Shown here: positions 27,101-35,600 of the stretch, piece by piece
Layout of the letters: each line of letters opens with the position of its first letter
How positions within the stretch are numbered: position 1 is the first letter of the stretch
Notes under the pieces: model-generated
The model's database searches: none
What the model was told of the DNA's origin: nothing
Seen by the model: the letters and a program-made list of their open reading frames with translations, nothing else
Made by a program: the position numbers and the translations under genes
Source: Nitrospira sp.
Lineage (GTDB): Bacteria > Nitrospirota > Nitrospiria > Nitrospirales > Nitrospiraceae
NCBI GenBank assembly: GCA_018242665.1
Contig: JAFEBL010000018.1
Coordinates: 1 to 59,288 of the forward strand
Direction: 5' to 3'
Length of the DNA: 59,288 nt

Positions 27101-27212
27101 CTTTCCATGGCGTGGCGCTCAGACGCGGAAATCCTGTTTGTCTTCATGAGTTAACCATCGCGACATCTCGCCGTGAGGAAGTTGAAACTGTCGCTCCGTA
27201 GCTTTTCGTGTC

Positions 27213-27905
27213 ATGACGCCTTCGACCGTCCACATCATTGAAGACGAACCTCTGCATGCCGCCCTTCTCGATCGCGCGCTGCGCCTTGCGGGATTCGACA
27301 GCTCGCTGTCCAGCGACGGCGCCAGCGGGTGGCAGGAAATTCAACGCCGGCTCCCGACACTGATTCTGCTTGACCTCATGTTGCCCGGACTCAGTGGGCA
27401 GGAGATTTGCCGGATGGTGCGTCACAATTCCATAACCAGGCACATCCCGATCATCATGCTGACAGCGATTGGAGGGGAAACCGAACGGATCGCCGGCCTC
27501 GATATGGGAGCGGACGATTATGTCGTGAAGCCGTTCAGTCCCAAAGAGGTCGTGTCGCGCGTGCGGGCCGTGCTTCGCCGATATGACGCCGCAGCGGAAG
27601 GCGTCGCCCCCATGATGAATGCGGCAGTCAGCATGCAGGGGCCCTATTTTGCGGTGCTGTTGGGGAAACGAGAAGTGATCCTGTCACGAACGGAAACGAT
27701 GCTGCTCCAGACGTTGCTCGGTCGCGAAAACGCGCTGCTGGATGCAGCGGAATTGATCCCGCTTCCGGCAGGGGAGAACCCGGCACTATTATTGAAAGAT
27801 TTGGATCGCGATATCCGTGGTCTTCGTCGAAAACTGGAGAACGTTGGTGCTGGGTCTCTCGACATGTTGCCTGGATTTCGCTATCGATTCAGGTTACACG
27901 CTTGA
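27213..27905 (+). CDS. Response regulator with poorly conserved winged-helix output
   Basis: A 230-residue protein divergent from pstS. The receiver is complete: E10-D11, D54 (LILLDLMLPG), T84 and K106 (YVVKPFSP). The C-terminal region (~125-230) vaguely follows an OmpR winged helix (REVILSRTETMLLQTLLG, LDRDIRGLRRKLENVG, LPGFRYRFRL) but lacks several conserved positions. Key residues have the same numbering as in the 16843 regulator, marking the two as paralogues. Position suggests a role in phosphate control. No cognate kinase is encoded here. Confidence 0.8.
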   Translation: MTPSTVHIIEDEPLHAALLDRALRLAGFDSSLSSDGASGWQEIQRRLPTLILLDLMLPGLSGQEICRMVRHNSITRHIPIIMLTAIGGETERIAGLDMGADDYVVKPFSPKEVVSRVRAVLRRYDAAAEGVAPMMNAAVSMQGPYFAVLLGKREVILSRTETMLLQTLLGRENALLDAAELIPLPAGENPALLLKDLDRDIRGLRRKLENVGAGSLDMLPGFRYRFRLHA

Positions 27906-27950
27906 CGGGAGGCATGCGCCAACAGACCTTGATACTGCGTATCATGGGCC

Positions 27951-28190
27951 TCACCCAATGCAGGACAAGGCGGGCTGTCTGGGAGAGACCCGTTCGATTT
28001 CGTAATCGAACCCTCTTCGCAAGAGAATGATCTTCCCATGCCGGCTCAGCTCATCAATCTTCTTGAAGACCTGATTCCAGCTCAGTTCAGGAAGAAGAGT
28101 GACCGCCTGCTCCAGCGTGAGAGATCGCTTCACATGTAAGAGCTCCAGAATCCTGCACTCACTACTCAGCACTGCAGTCTGATGAACCAT
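27951..28190 (-). CDS. Small winged-helix-like protein
   Basis: A 79-residue protein, with ATG 28190 chosen because AGGAGG lies 7 bases upstream; the frame extends further but without a ribosome site. Its body (SSECRILELLHVKRSLTLEQ, LLPELSWNQVFKKIDELSRHGKIILLRRG) fits a small winged helix: three helices followed by a beta wing. It may be a DNA-binding regulator or an adaptor. It sits between the two response regulators in the phosphate island, convergent with the first. No family name is assigned. Confidence 0.6.
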   Translation of the reverse strand: MVHQTAVLSSECRILELLHVKRSLTLEQAVTLLPELSWNQVFKKIDELSRHGKIILLRRGFDYEIERVSPRQPALSCIG

Positions 28191-28322
28191 GGTGGATCCT
28201 CCTGGTTGGCATGTCCCCAAGCTTCCTGTTCGCTGTCTGTTGAACCCGGTTGGCTGCGGTCCCGAATGCAGGCGACTGGGCGACATGGGTATCTCGTCCA
28301 TCTCAACGGCGTATGAAGAATG

Positions 28323-28342
28323 CGTTCACTTGTCAGTGAACG
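28323..28342. repeat. Inverted repeat CGTTCACT-TGTC-AGTGAACG
   Basis: A perfect 8-bp stem with a 4-base loop, 9 bp beyond the psiE stop codon on the minus strand. It could be the 3' end of the psiE transcript or an operator for the small winged-helix gene. No T-run follows. Confidence 0.4.
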
Positions 28343-28350
28343 GGTCGCGA

Positions 28351-28860
28351 CTAGATTCCCTCCCGGCAAGAACCCACGCATTTTCCGCCGCCGTCTCCCT
28401 GCGCTGGCGAACAGCGCACCGCGACGACGCGTACCGCTCCCAAAGCCAGAACGATGGCGCCTAACGACAGGAGCTTTGCGTGATCGGCTTCTTTGAACCA
28501 CAGGGAAATGATTTCCGTCAGCATGACGACCAGAATCGTATCGACAATAAACGTCACTTTGACGCGCCCTTCCGAAAAATAGGTCAGCGTCGTCTTAAAG
28601 ACCTCGACGACCGCCAGAAGAATCAGCGTATCCACAATAATCTGCCGGAGGCCAACTTCAACCGGTGCATGAAGCAACAACCTAATATCCAGAAACGTCT
28701 TGATGACCCCACCAGTCAGGGCGATGAGGATCGTCAGAATCAGGAGACTCAACACAGCCTTAATCCCTTTGATCCAGAGCTCGGTCAGATCGGTTTCGAC
28801 GACGCGGCCGGCGAAGTCTGCGATTCGTGGTACTCGAACGGGGAAACTGGTAAACGTCAT
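28351..28860 (-). CDS. psiE: Phosphate-starvation-inducible PsiE family membrane protein
   Basis: About 169 residues with four hydrophobic helices (AVLSLLILTILIALTGGVI, IIVDTLILLAVVEVFKTTL, VTFIVDTILVVMLTEIISLW, LLSLGAIVLALGAVRVVAV), matching PsiE topology and its conserved VEVFKT and RVKVTFIVDT segments. I start at ATG 28860, after AAGGAGGTG; the open frame begins 11 codons earlier. In E. coli psiE belongs to the PhoB regulon, which agrees with its location here. A weak Pho-box-like pair (GTAACG-N5-GTAATG, read toward the gene) lies at 28991-29007. The biochemical role of PsiE is unknown. Confidence 0.78.
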   Translation of the reverse strand: MTFTSFPVRVPRIADFAGRVVETDLTELWIKGIKAVLSLLILTILIALTGGVIKTFLDIRLLLHAPVEVGLRQIIVDTLILLAVVEVFKTTLTYFSEGRVKVTFIVDTILVVMLTEIISLWFKEADHAKLLSLGAIVLALGAVRVVAVRCSPAQGDGGGKCVGSCREGI

Positions 28861-29059
28861 CTGTGAACACCTCCTTGAGAAAGACACGATCATGGGTGAG
28901 CAATGAGCTCGATAGGTCCTTTTCAGATCCCGTGGACCACGACCTGCATCGCCAATGTAACTCTGGATTGTTCCGTGATATTCACAACCGCATTACGCCA
29001 GCGTTACGTTTTCTGGGTCTAGCGGCAATTCCTAACCATGCGGACATCTCACTGCGGTA

Positions 29060-29076
29060 TTTACACAGCCGTAACA
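29060..29076 (+). promoter_or_regulatory. Pho-box-like direct repeat B, upstream of phoB-like gene
   Basis: TTTACA-CAGCC-GTAACA, an 11-bp direct repeat, 43 bp before the start codon of the PhoB-like regulator. This would suit autoregulation. Confidence 0.55.
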
Positions 29077-29119
29077 AACGGGATACAGGCTGGCAACTCG
29101 ACGCCGCTAGCATCAGCTT

Positions 29120-29830
29120 ATGCAGCAGACGACGGAACCGATACGTCGGCACGGGATCGCGGTGCTTGTCGTGACCAAAGACGAAGCCTTGGCCACGGCC
29201 ATCCAGCATGTGTTGCGACCAAACGGGTACCATGTGTCTCTCGCGCCGACCGCTGAGGCCGCCTTGTCTCTTGCTTCCGGTACCTCGTTCAAACTGGCGC
29301 TCATCGACCGGCGTCACAAAATCGTGGCTGCTCTGCGACAGAACCACGCATTCCGACAGATCCCGATGATTGCGCTGCAACCGCAGGGGGAAGCTTGCAC
29401 CGAGGAAGACACTGTGGAAGACCTTGCTGCGGGATTCGATATCGTGACCGAGTCACATCGGCATCGAGAGTGGCTGGCGATCATCAAGGCCCTGCTCCGA
29501 AGGCAGGAATTGCAAACCACGCCTCCCAGGGAGTTTCGAGTCAATGCGCTCTGCATGAACCTCGATCGACACGAGGTTCGGGTTGAAGGGAGGTCCATCC
29601 AGCTCACGCTGAAGGAGTTCCAGATTCTGCGCGTGCTCTTGCAACACCCGGGGCGCGTGCTGACGCGCCAAGAACTCCTCAACCTTGTCTGGGGAGAAGA
29701 CTATGCGCTCGAAGAACATGCGTTGGATGTGCATATCCACGCACTCCGACACAAATTGGAAGACAAGCCTTCGGCTCCGCACTGGATTCTCACAGTCAGG
29801 GGAGTGGGATACAAACTGTCCACGGACTGA
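29120..29830 (+). CDS. PhoB-like OmpR-family regulator with degenerate receiver
   Basis: A 236-residue protein. The C-terminal winged helix (~138-235) is fully canonical and PhoB-like: LTLKEFQILRVLLQHPGRVLTR, LVWGEDYALEEHALDVHIHALRHKLE, VRGVGYKL. The receiver has decayed. The acidic pair is replaced by T19-K20, the Thr position is Q87 and the conserved Lys is E111; only the acceptor-like D63 remains. It likely works without phosphorylation or uses another input. It is flanked by Pho-box-like repeats at 29060 and 29892 and precedes the porin gene, so it is the best candidate here for the regulator that reads those boxes. Confidence 0.82.
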   Translation: MQQTTEPIRRHGIAVLVVTKDEALATAIQHVLRPNGYHVSLAPTAEAALSLASGTSFKLALIDRRHKIVAALRQNHAFRQIPMIALQPQGEACTEEDTVEDLAAGFDIVTESHRHREWLAIIKALLRRQELQTTPPREFRVNALCMNLDRHEVRVEGRSIQLTLKEFQILRVLLQHPGRVLTRQELLNLVWGEDYALEEHALDVHIHALRHKLEDKPSAPHWILTVRGVGYKLSTD

Positions 29831-29891
29831 GCCGTGGCACGCGCGCCGGCAGTACATGCGATCTGCGCTGTCGCCATATCAACGACAGGGT

Positions 29892-29908
29892 TTTACACAT
29901 CGATAACA
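29892..29908 (+). promoter_or_regulatory. Pho-box-like direct repeat C, upstream of porin
   Basis: TTTACA-CATCG-ATAACA, with 11-bp spacing, about 80 bp before the porin start codon and in the same orientation relative to its gene as boxes A, B, D and E. Confidence 0.55.
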
Positions 29909-29990
29909 AAGATTGAACGTGGGTGTGATGCCTCGAGACTACAATCCCCCCGCGTTCACGACATCAACAGACACAAGGAGGTTGTTCGTA

Positions 29991-31538
29991 ATGGACATAC
30001 GCCCGTTGGTTGCATCCATCGGCGGTCTCATCGGAACCGCGATGCTCGGACTTTGCGCGACAGCGTCCTGGGCCGATGATTCCTCACGCATAGGCCCCCG
30101 GGCCTCGCCGTCACAGACCGTCGTCGCTCAAGCGGTGGGCCCAGCTTCGAACGGATCCGGCACTCCGCCACCTGCGCCGGATCTGCCTCTGGGCGGCACG
30201 TCGATCGAAGACCTGCTCATGCAGAAGGGAACGATCACCAAAGAAGAGTGGATTCAGATCCGGGCCGAACAGGAATACAAGGGCGGGGAGCGGGACAAAC
30301 GCGTCGACAGCCTCGACGAATGGAAGTCAAAGGCTGAGTTGCTGCCCATTCTCAGGGATAAGGTGAACTTCGGACTCAACGCGCTCCAATGGTTGTACAC
30401 GCATCAGGATGCCCATGTGGCCGAGGGGCGAAGTCAGGACAACCTATCCATTCGCCGGTCTGAAATTCTCTTCTGGGGCCGTATCAGCGACACCCTGCCG
30501 CGATGGCACACCTTGATGGAGTTTCAAAGCATCAATCTGTTGAACAACACGCCGACAGGAGGCAGCGCGGCCACCGGCGGAGTCCCGACCTCGTCGACAT
30601 TCTTTCGGGAGGCCTACCTCGACGTACGACCGGTGCAGTCCTGGGCGCCGAACGTCAATTATTTCCGCATGGGAGTCTTTCGAATGCCCTTCGGTATCTT
30701 CACGGAAACCTCCGGCGGCTTGCGTGATGTCATCAGCTCGCCCTACCTCACATCAGTGGGCTCTGGTGTCGGCAATCGTACCGGGTCGGCCGGCATCGTC
30801 GAGTTTCTCCAAGAGCGTGACTACTTCCTCGATATGCGCGGAAAACTATTCAACCGGCTGGAGTATGTGGTCGGTGTCATGAACAACAACAATTACCATG
30901 CCAACGCGACCGGATCGAATGCGCCGAAAAGCTTCTACTCGCGCGTGCGATTGTTTGGCAGCGATGTGTCATTTGTCAGCTTCACCACGATTCAAGGCGA
31001 GTCGAACAACGCCAACACTAATATCAACGGCCGCGGCAAGGGCGCGTTCGACCGGTACGGGCTGGACTTTCGTTATACCTCGAAAATCCTGCCCGGCTTC
31101 ATGGTTCAGGGAGAAATTTGGCAGGGGCATGATGGGGCGAACCAGACCACGGTCGGTCGGCCGGCCAACGGGGCTTGCGATGTCCAAGCCATCTGCGGCG
31201 GCTCCGGCGCACCTGGCGTACAACGGCGCACCTGGTACGTACTGGCCAAATATCTCATCACCGACGGACCGTTTGAAAACTTCGAGCCGGTCGTCATGTA
31301 TGAACAATTCGATCCCAATACCAGCATCGGTAACGATCTGTACACCAGAACCATTGTCGGCTTGAGCTACTATTTCGAAAATTTTCCTCCTAAGGTTCAG
31401 TCGAAGCTGCAGGTCAATTATGAATTCCGCCATCATTCCGGCAACGGCCCTAACAATGTCGTCGATCCGACACGCGGCATCGGTGACCCTTTCGCCCAAA
31501 ATGCCTTCTTGGTACAGTGGCAAATCCGGTTCATGTAA
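29991..31538 (+). CDS. Porin_O_P family outer-membrane porin
   Basis: A 515-residue protein: signal peptide (GLIGTAMLGLCATASWADD), then the family's periplasmic N-terminal signature SIEDLLMQKGTITKEEWIQIRAE, then a beta-barrel with repeated aromatic/Gly strands (GLNALQWLYTHQD, YFRMGVFRMPFGIFTETSGG). It resembles phosphate- or polyphosphate-selective porins (OprO/OprP). ATG 29991 is preferred because AGGAGG precedes it; upstream in-frame codons give no signal peptide. The Pho-box-like repeat upstream and the pst neighbourhood support anion (phosphate) uptake under starvation. Selectivity is inferred, not shown by sequence. Confidence 0.78.
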   Translation: MDIRPLVASIGGLIGTAMLGLCATASWADDSSRIGPRASPSQTVVAQAVGPASNGSGTPPPAPDLPLGGTSIEDLLMQKGTITKEEWIQIRAEQEYKGGERDKRVDSLDEWKSKAELLPILRDKVNFGLNALQWLYTHQDAHVAEGRSQDNLSIRRSEILFWGRISDTLPRWHTLMEFQSINLLNNTPTGGSAATGGVPTSSTFFREAYLDVRPVQSWAPNVNYFRMGVFRMPFGIFTETSGGLRDVISSPYLTSVGSGVGNRTGSAGIVEFLQERDYFLDMRGKLFNRLEYVVGVMNNNNYHANATGSNAPKSFYSRVRLFGSDVSFVSFTTIQGESNNANTNINGRGKGAFDRYGLDFRYTSKILPGFMVQGEIWQGHDGANQTTVGRPANGACDVQAICGGSGAPGVQRRTWYVLAKYLITDGPFENFEPVVMYEQFDPNTSIGNDLYTRTIVGLSYYFENFPPKVQSKLQVNYEFRHHSGNGPNNVVDPTRGIGDPFAQNAFLVQWQIRFM

Positions 31539-31606
31539 CGCGACCTCGACGGACATCGCAACGAACATCTAATCGGACCGATCTTGAGCGAACAGAAAGG
31601 CATGCA

Positions 31607-32146
31607 ATGAAGAGATACCGAGGAGCGATCGTAGGCGTGCTATTCGGCATACTACTCGGCGGATGCGGAACGGAACAGATCTTCTCGCCCCAGGTGTTAG
31701 CAGGGGTCGACCAAAGTTTCGACTTCGCAGCCTGGCGGATGGTTCCCAACGCCAAAACAGGGAAAAAAGTGCAATTGGGCGGGCGTATCCTGCAGGCTCC
31801 GCAAAAAGACGGGATGGTGACCATGGTCCTGACGCAACTGCCCATTGTCGAGCACCCGGCCTACGGTCCGACCGACAAGGAACGGGGACGGGGAGAGTTT
31901 CTCGTGTATTTCAACGGCAAGGTTCCCACGAACCATTTGCAGCCGGGAAATCGTGTCATTGCCATCGGGACCACGCAAACCGCGGCAGTGGTCGCCATTG
32001 AGGATAGTCAGCGTAGTCTTCCAGCCCTGACGGCCCAATGCCTTCACATTTGGAACACCGGGGGAAAAGAGATTGCTGATTTCCCAAACTTTGGGGCAGG
32101 ATATCAGCCACTCGAGGAGGAGACCTATTGCGCCGAGTCCCGCTGA
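31607..32146 (+). CDS. Slp-family outer-membrane lipoprotein
   Basis: A 179-residue lipoprotein with lipobox ILLGGCG (Cys ~20). Family-like features include QVLAGVDQSFDFAAW early on, KVQLGGRILQAPQKDG, and VEHPAYGPTDKERGRGEFLVYF. Slp proteins are starvation- and stationary-phase-induced outer-membrane lipoproteins of unclear role. The ATG at 31607 has GAAAGG upstream and begins the signal peptide. It lies 68 bp after the porin and overlaps the next gene by 19 bp, so it is likely cotranscribed. Confidence 0.7.
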   Translation: MKRYRGAIVGVLFGILLGGCGTEQIFSPQVLAGVDQSFDFAAWRMVPNAKTGKKVQLGGRILQAPQKDGMVTMVLTQLPIVEHPAYGPTDKERGRGEFLVYFNGKVPTNHLQPGNRVIAIGTTQTAAVVAIEDSQRSLPALTAQCLHIWNTGGKEIADFPNFGAGYQPLEEETYCAESR

Positions 32147-32490
32147 CACGTCCCGAAAGCATTCCACCGGCACGAGGGCGGCGCGGCTTATTCGATGTGA
32201 GCGCTGCTCTCGTGCTGGTGTGGGCATGCAGCGCCTGCGGAGCAGGCGTGACACTGGCTCGCGACACCCCGACCGGAGGCCTCGTCACGTACCCATTCCA
32301 CAGCGACATCGATATCCTCACCTCCAGCGAGCGGCGCGAGGCCACGGAGCTGATGAACCGCAAATGTCCGACTGGATTCAAAGTTCAGAAAGAAGGCGAA
32401 ATACCAAAGGTGAGCCACGCCGCGGATCGAGCCTGGCGAGGGCAAATGGGAGGCGAGAGATTGTGGGGAATCCAGTTCACCTGCCAGTAG
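32128..32490 (+). CDS. Small putative lipoprotein, unknown function
   Basis: A 120-residue protein with a basic N-terminus, hydrophobic segment (VSAALVLVWACSACG) and lipobox-like Cys near 37, then a ~80-residue domain with two conserved-looking Cys (NRKCPTGFKV and the final TCQ) that could form a disulfide. The TTG start follows GAGGAGGAGACC within the end of the Slp-like gene. No family recognised. By position it belongs to the porin-lipoprotein set. Confidence 0.6.
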   Translation: MRRVPLTRPESIPPARGRRGLFDVSAALVLVWACSACGAGVTLARDTPTGGLVTYPFHSDIDILTSSERREATELMNRKCPTGFKVQKEGEIPKVSHAADRAWRGQMGGERLWGIQFTCQ

Positions 32491-32495
32491 CATCC

Positions 32496-33455
32496 ATGGG
32501 TACCACCACATATTCTCCGGTAGATATGGCCCGCAGCCTCTGCCTTGTTCTCCTCATGTGCCTGACCTCCGCATGCTCGCTACTGACCGGAGGAACAGTA
32601 TTGTACGACCAGCAGGACAGCCAGGTGGGACTCCAAACAGATCCCACGATCAACCGCGGGCCATCTCCGGCGGAAAACGCGCATCCTGCGCAGTTGACGA
32701 CTGAAGATGTCCGCGTGCTCCTCGGTTCGTTACTGGTCAGTGGCTGGAGCGGAACCCTTGTCGGCCTCATTGAACAGCCTCGGCCGGTCCCTGTCTTCAC
32801 CGACCTGGAACTGAACCGTATCGCCGCACCGGTCGCAGCGGCCTTTCAACAAGCGGCTCCCAGCGAGCGTGTGTTTTTCTCGCTACCCAAATCACAGACG
32901 ACCTACAGCGAAGAACGGACCACCGGTGCGCTCTTTTTGCGGGGACGGTATCTTCATGTCGTACTCACAGATCACTCCGCCTTCACCAGAGCCGACACGG
33001 CCGGAGGGGATGTGAAAGATCTCCGAGATACGAAAGGAATGAAGTTGTGGGTCGCCGCGCCGGCTACGGCAGCCACCGTACCCGATGCGGAAGAGCCACG
33101 CTGGGCCCATTTTGAAACAGTCCACGTCTCGCTGAATGCCAAGGAGGTCATCGCCCTGAGAAGCCGGCCCGCTTCTCTCTCGGCGGAAACTCCACACTCA
33201 GCACCGCTCTCCACAACGAGCGCCGCGGAAGGCGGCTCAAAAAGCGTCGGGCCAGCGGATGCGGCCAGCACTCAGGCTGATGAGCTTCGCCTGCAGGTGC
33301 GTGAACTGACGACCTCAAATCTGGAACTTCGGAATCGTTTAGACCAGCAACTGAAACAGATGCAGGCGTTGCAGGATCAATTAACAACACTCCAACATGA
33401 GCTCGATTCCACTCGCCCGAAAAGCAAAACGCCTCGCCGATCTACCACACCATAG
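32496..33455 (+). CDS. Putative lipoprotein with C-terminal coiled coil
   Basis: About 319 residues. The signal segment ends at a lipobox (LMCLTSACS), followed by a mixed alpha/beta domain (LGSLLVSGWSGTLVGLI, APVAAAFQQAAPSERVFF, LFLRGRYLHVVLTDHSAF), then a Ser/Ala-rich linker and a heptad coiled coil (ELRLQVRELTTSNLELRNRL). ATG 32496 is used; an ATG at 32526 also leaves a complete signal peptide, and neither has a strong ribosome site. It is the last gene of the porin-lipoprotein set. Function unknown. Confidence 0.6.
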   Translation: MGTTTYSPVDMARSLCLVLLMCLTSACSLLTGGTVLYDQQDSQVGLQTDPTINRGPSPAENAHPAQLTTEDVRVLLGSLLVSGWSGTLVGLIEQPRPVPVFTDLELNRIAAPVAAAFQQAAPSERVFFSLPKSQTTYSEERTTGALFLRGRYLHVVLTDHSAFTRADTAGGDVKDLRDTKGMKLWVAAPATAATVPDAEEPRWAHFETVHVSLNAKEVIALRSRPASLSAETPHSAPLSTTSAAEGGSKSVGPADAASTQADELRLQVRELTTSNLELRNRLDQQLKQMQALQDQLTTLQHELDSTRPKSKTPRRSTTP

Positions 33456-33838
33456 CAGCCCGTGAGCATAATCCACCATCAGCACAGCATGTGTCGTGGG
33501 CATGACCCGCGTGGTGACACGAGGCACAAGCAACGAATCTTTCTGTGGTGTAGCCATCACCCGATTCAGTAGAGGGTTCCTCCTACATTCTCGGCATCGC
33601 CGATTCGCAAAATCCATCCAGCGTCGTTGTCTCTGCTGCGCGCATACTCCCAGATACCCCAACGCTCCTCATTGAATCTGCCCGACACACCGCTCGGATC
33701 ATGGCCAGATCCCGGCAGACGCCGGCGAGGGAATCGTTTCTCAAAGTAGGGGAGCCGTACGAACGGCACTCGCCGCAGGCATCAGAACCGATTGGCCCGA
33801 TGACCTGCGGGACAGCGATTGTGCTCAACCAGGCGAGA
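33456..33838. other. 383-bp region between convergent genes, no gene supported
   Basis: Short open frames exist on both strands, but none has a ribosome site, known motif or credible composition. No strong terminator hairpin with a T-run was seen for either flanking gene. Confidence 0.4.
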
Positions 33839-34957
33839 TTAGTTGGCGAGGGGGCTATCCTGGCCAGCGAGGCCAAGTGCCAGAAAGTTCTTCTTGACCT
33901 GGTTCATCGGAAGGGGGAAAAACCCTGCCTTCATCACGGCTTCCTGCCCTTCGCGGCTCGTGACAAACGTGAGGAACTCTTGCACGGCTGGCGCCAGGGG
34001 ACCTTTCGGAGACTTATCGACATAGAGATACAACATCCGGCGAAGTGGATAGCTTTGGTCAGCAACGGTTGCGGCCGTAGGGGCAACAAACGGCATGCCC
34101 TGATTTTCTGCGAGCGGAACGATCCGCACGTTGGAGGTTTCGAGACCCAAACCGCTGTAACCGATACCTAACTGATCGCGTGTCAGATCCAAAATGACCG
34201 ATGCCGCACCTGGTTCTTCGCGAAGCGTCGGCACGAACTCACCACCGGCCAAACAATGCTCCTGAAAGAACGCGCGCGTTCCGGATCGCCGATCTCGGCC
34301 ATAGAGTCTCACAGGAGCCTTCTCCCAACCGTCTTGCAGGCCGAGAGCGCCCCATTGAGAAAGGTTCGCTTGTAGTCCGCGGTTATGGGTGGTGGAAAAC
34401 ATGGCATCGACCTGGTCGAGCGTAAGGCCCTGAATGGGATTGTCACGGTGGACATAGAGCGCCACGGCATCGACCGCCACAGGAATGCTCGTCGGTTCAT
34501 ATCCATGCTGCGCGACAAATTGTTTCACTTCCGCATCAAGCAACTCGCGGGAGGAAGCCACCAGAGAGACATGGGTCGGCCGTTCCTCCTTCAGCGCAAT
34601 TTTCCCGCTCAACTTGGCTGGTGGCTGAATGAACTCGTTCACGGCCTTTGTCGATCCACCTCCACTCACGTTGATCGAGACATTCGGCTGGCGTCGTTGG
34701 AACTCTCCCGCAAGACGACTCATGAGGAGAGACATCGTATCGGAACCTTGCACGCGAAGACTTCCCGCCACTTGATTCTGCGGATTGTATTGCACCAACC
34801 CTTCTTCAGTCGCCAGACTCGCCGTCGGCCCTGCGTTCTCGGCCTGAGCGATGCCCGCCGGAAGCACCGGCAAGGAACCAGCAGTAGCCAGGATGCCCGT
34901 GAGGCCCGCAACGACTATTTGCCGTCCCCATGCCTGCCTCTGTTCGTGACTCACCAT
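33839..34957 (-). CDS. pstS2: Second PstS-like phosphate-binding protein
   Basis: About 372 residues. An N-terminal Arg-containing signal peptide (RQIVVAGLTGILATAGSLPVLPAGIAQA) precedes a PstS fold: VQGSDTMSLLMSRLAGEFQRR, INVSGGGSTKAVNEFI and GRDRRSGTRAFFQEHCL. It is divergent in sequence from the operon pstS and has no transporter genes next to it, so it may feed the same PstCAB with another affinity or act in sensing. ATG 34957 has GGAGG upstream; the frame extends 13 codons further without one. A Pho-box-like repeat lies 84 bp upstream. Confidence 0.85.
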   Translation of the reverse strand: MVSHEQRQAWGRQIVVAGLTGILATAGSLPVLPAGIAQAENAGPTASLATEEGLVQYNPQNQVAGSLRVQGSDTMSLLMSRLAGEFQRRQPNVSINVSGGGSTKAVNEFIQPPAKLSGKIALKEERPTHVSLVASSRELLDAEVKQFVAQHGYEPTSIPVAVDAVALYVHRDNPIQGLTLDQVDAMFSTTHNRGLQANLSQWGALGLQDGWEKAPVRLYGRDRRSGTRAFFQEHCLAGGEFVPTLREEPGAASVILDLTRDQLGIGYSGLGLETSNVRIVPLAENQGMPFVAPTAATVADQSYPLRRMLYLYVDKSPKGPLAPAVQEFLTFVTSREGQEAVMKAGFFPLPMNQVKKNFLALGLAGQDSPLAN

Positions 34958-35040
34958 GCTTGTATCCTCCGCTAGAGTAGTCGTATCGTCTGTCACTCAC
35001 ACTATCCTATGAATCGATGATTGCCGCCGCATCACTGACA

Positions 35041-35057
35041 TGTTACGGATGTGTTAA
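35041..35057 (-). promoter_or_regulatory. Pho-box-like direct repeat D, upstream of second pstS
   Basis: Toward the gene it reads TTAACA-CATCC-GTAACA, an 11-bp direct repeat. It lies between the CBS gene's stop and the second pstS, implying a separate promoter for the latter. Confidence 0.6.
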
Positions 35058-35118
35058 ATCCTGTCGTCCCGGGCGGATCGACAGGCCTGAAGTCAGAATA
35101 GATGTAGCGATAGGTCGG

Positions 35119-35502
35119 CTAGAAATCGTCCACCGCCACCGGTTGCAACAGGTCGCGCACCGACAACACACCGACGATCGCGCCGCTCTGCAACACGCCA
35201 AGATGACGGGTGTGATGAGACTGCATAAGATCGGCGGCCTCGGTAATCGATCGCCGCTCGTCAAGACTGATGACCGGGCTGCTCATGATCGATTCGACCG
35301 GGACAACATGTACCGGCTTGTTTGCTCCGACGACTTTTCGAACGATGTCGGATTCGGTCACGATACCGACGACACGATTGTTCTGCTCGATGAACACGCT
35401 CCCGACATGACGCTCGTTCATTACCTTGGCGGCCTCGGCCGTCGACGTGCCCACCGGTACCATCACCAGTTTCTTGGTCATGAGATCACTGACAGTCACC
35501 AT
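35119..35502 (-). CDS. CBS-domain pair protein
   Basis: A 127-residue protein made of two CBS motifs (VSDLMTKKLVMVPVGTSTAEA with GSVFIEQNNRVVGIVTESDIV; ESIMSSPVISLDERRSITEA with LGVLQSGAIVGVLSVRDLL). Tandem CBS pairs bind adenine nucleotides and usually regulate partner proteins. GGAGGA precedes the ATG. It lies in the phosphate island with a Pho-box-like repeat about 100 bp upstream, which suggests an energy or phosphate-status sensor; the partner is unknown. Confidence 0.85.
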   Translation of the reverse strand: MVTVSDLMTKKLVMVPVGTSTAEAAKVMNERHVGSVFIEQNNRVVGIVTESDIVRKVVGANKPVHVVPVESIMSSPVISLDERRSITEAADLMQSHHTRHLGVLQSGAIVGVLSVRDLLQPVAVDDF

Positions 35503-35600
35503 ACTTGATCCTCCTTGTTCAATGGGTCGACTCAGTGCAACGCGCTTCTGAGTCTCTGTGGCAAGGATAGACCGAGTCTATTGAAACCCCGTTATGGGCA

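Noticed and set aside
33701..34171. 156-codon open frame on the + strand overlapping the end of the second pstS
   Set aside because: Mostly antisense to the second pstS, no ribosome site, and no recognisable domain.
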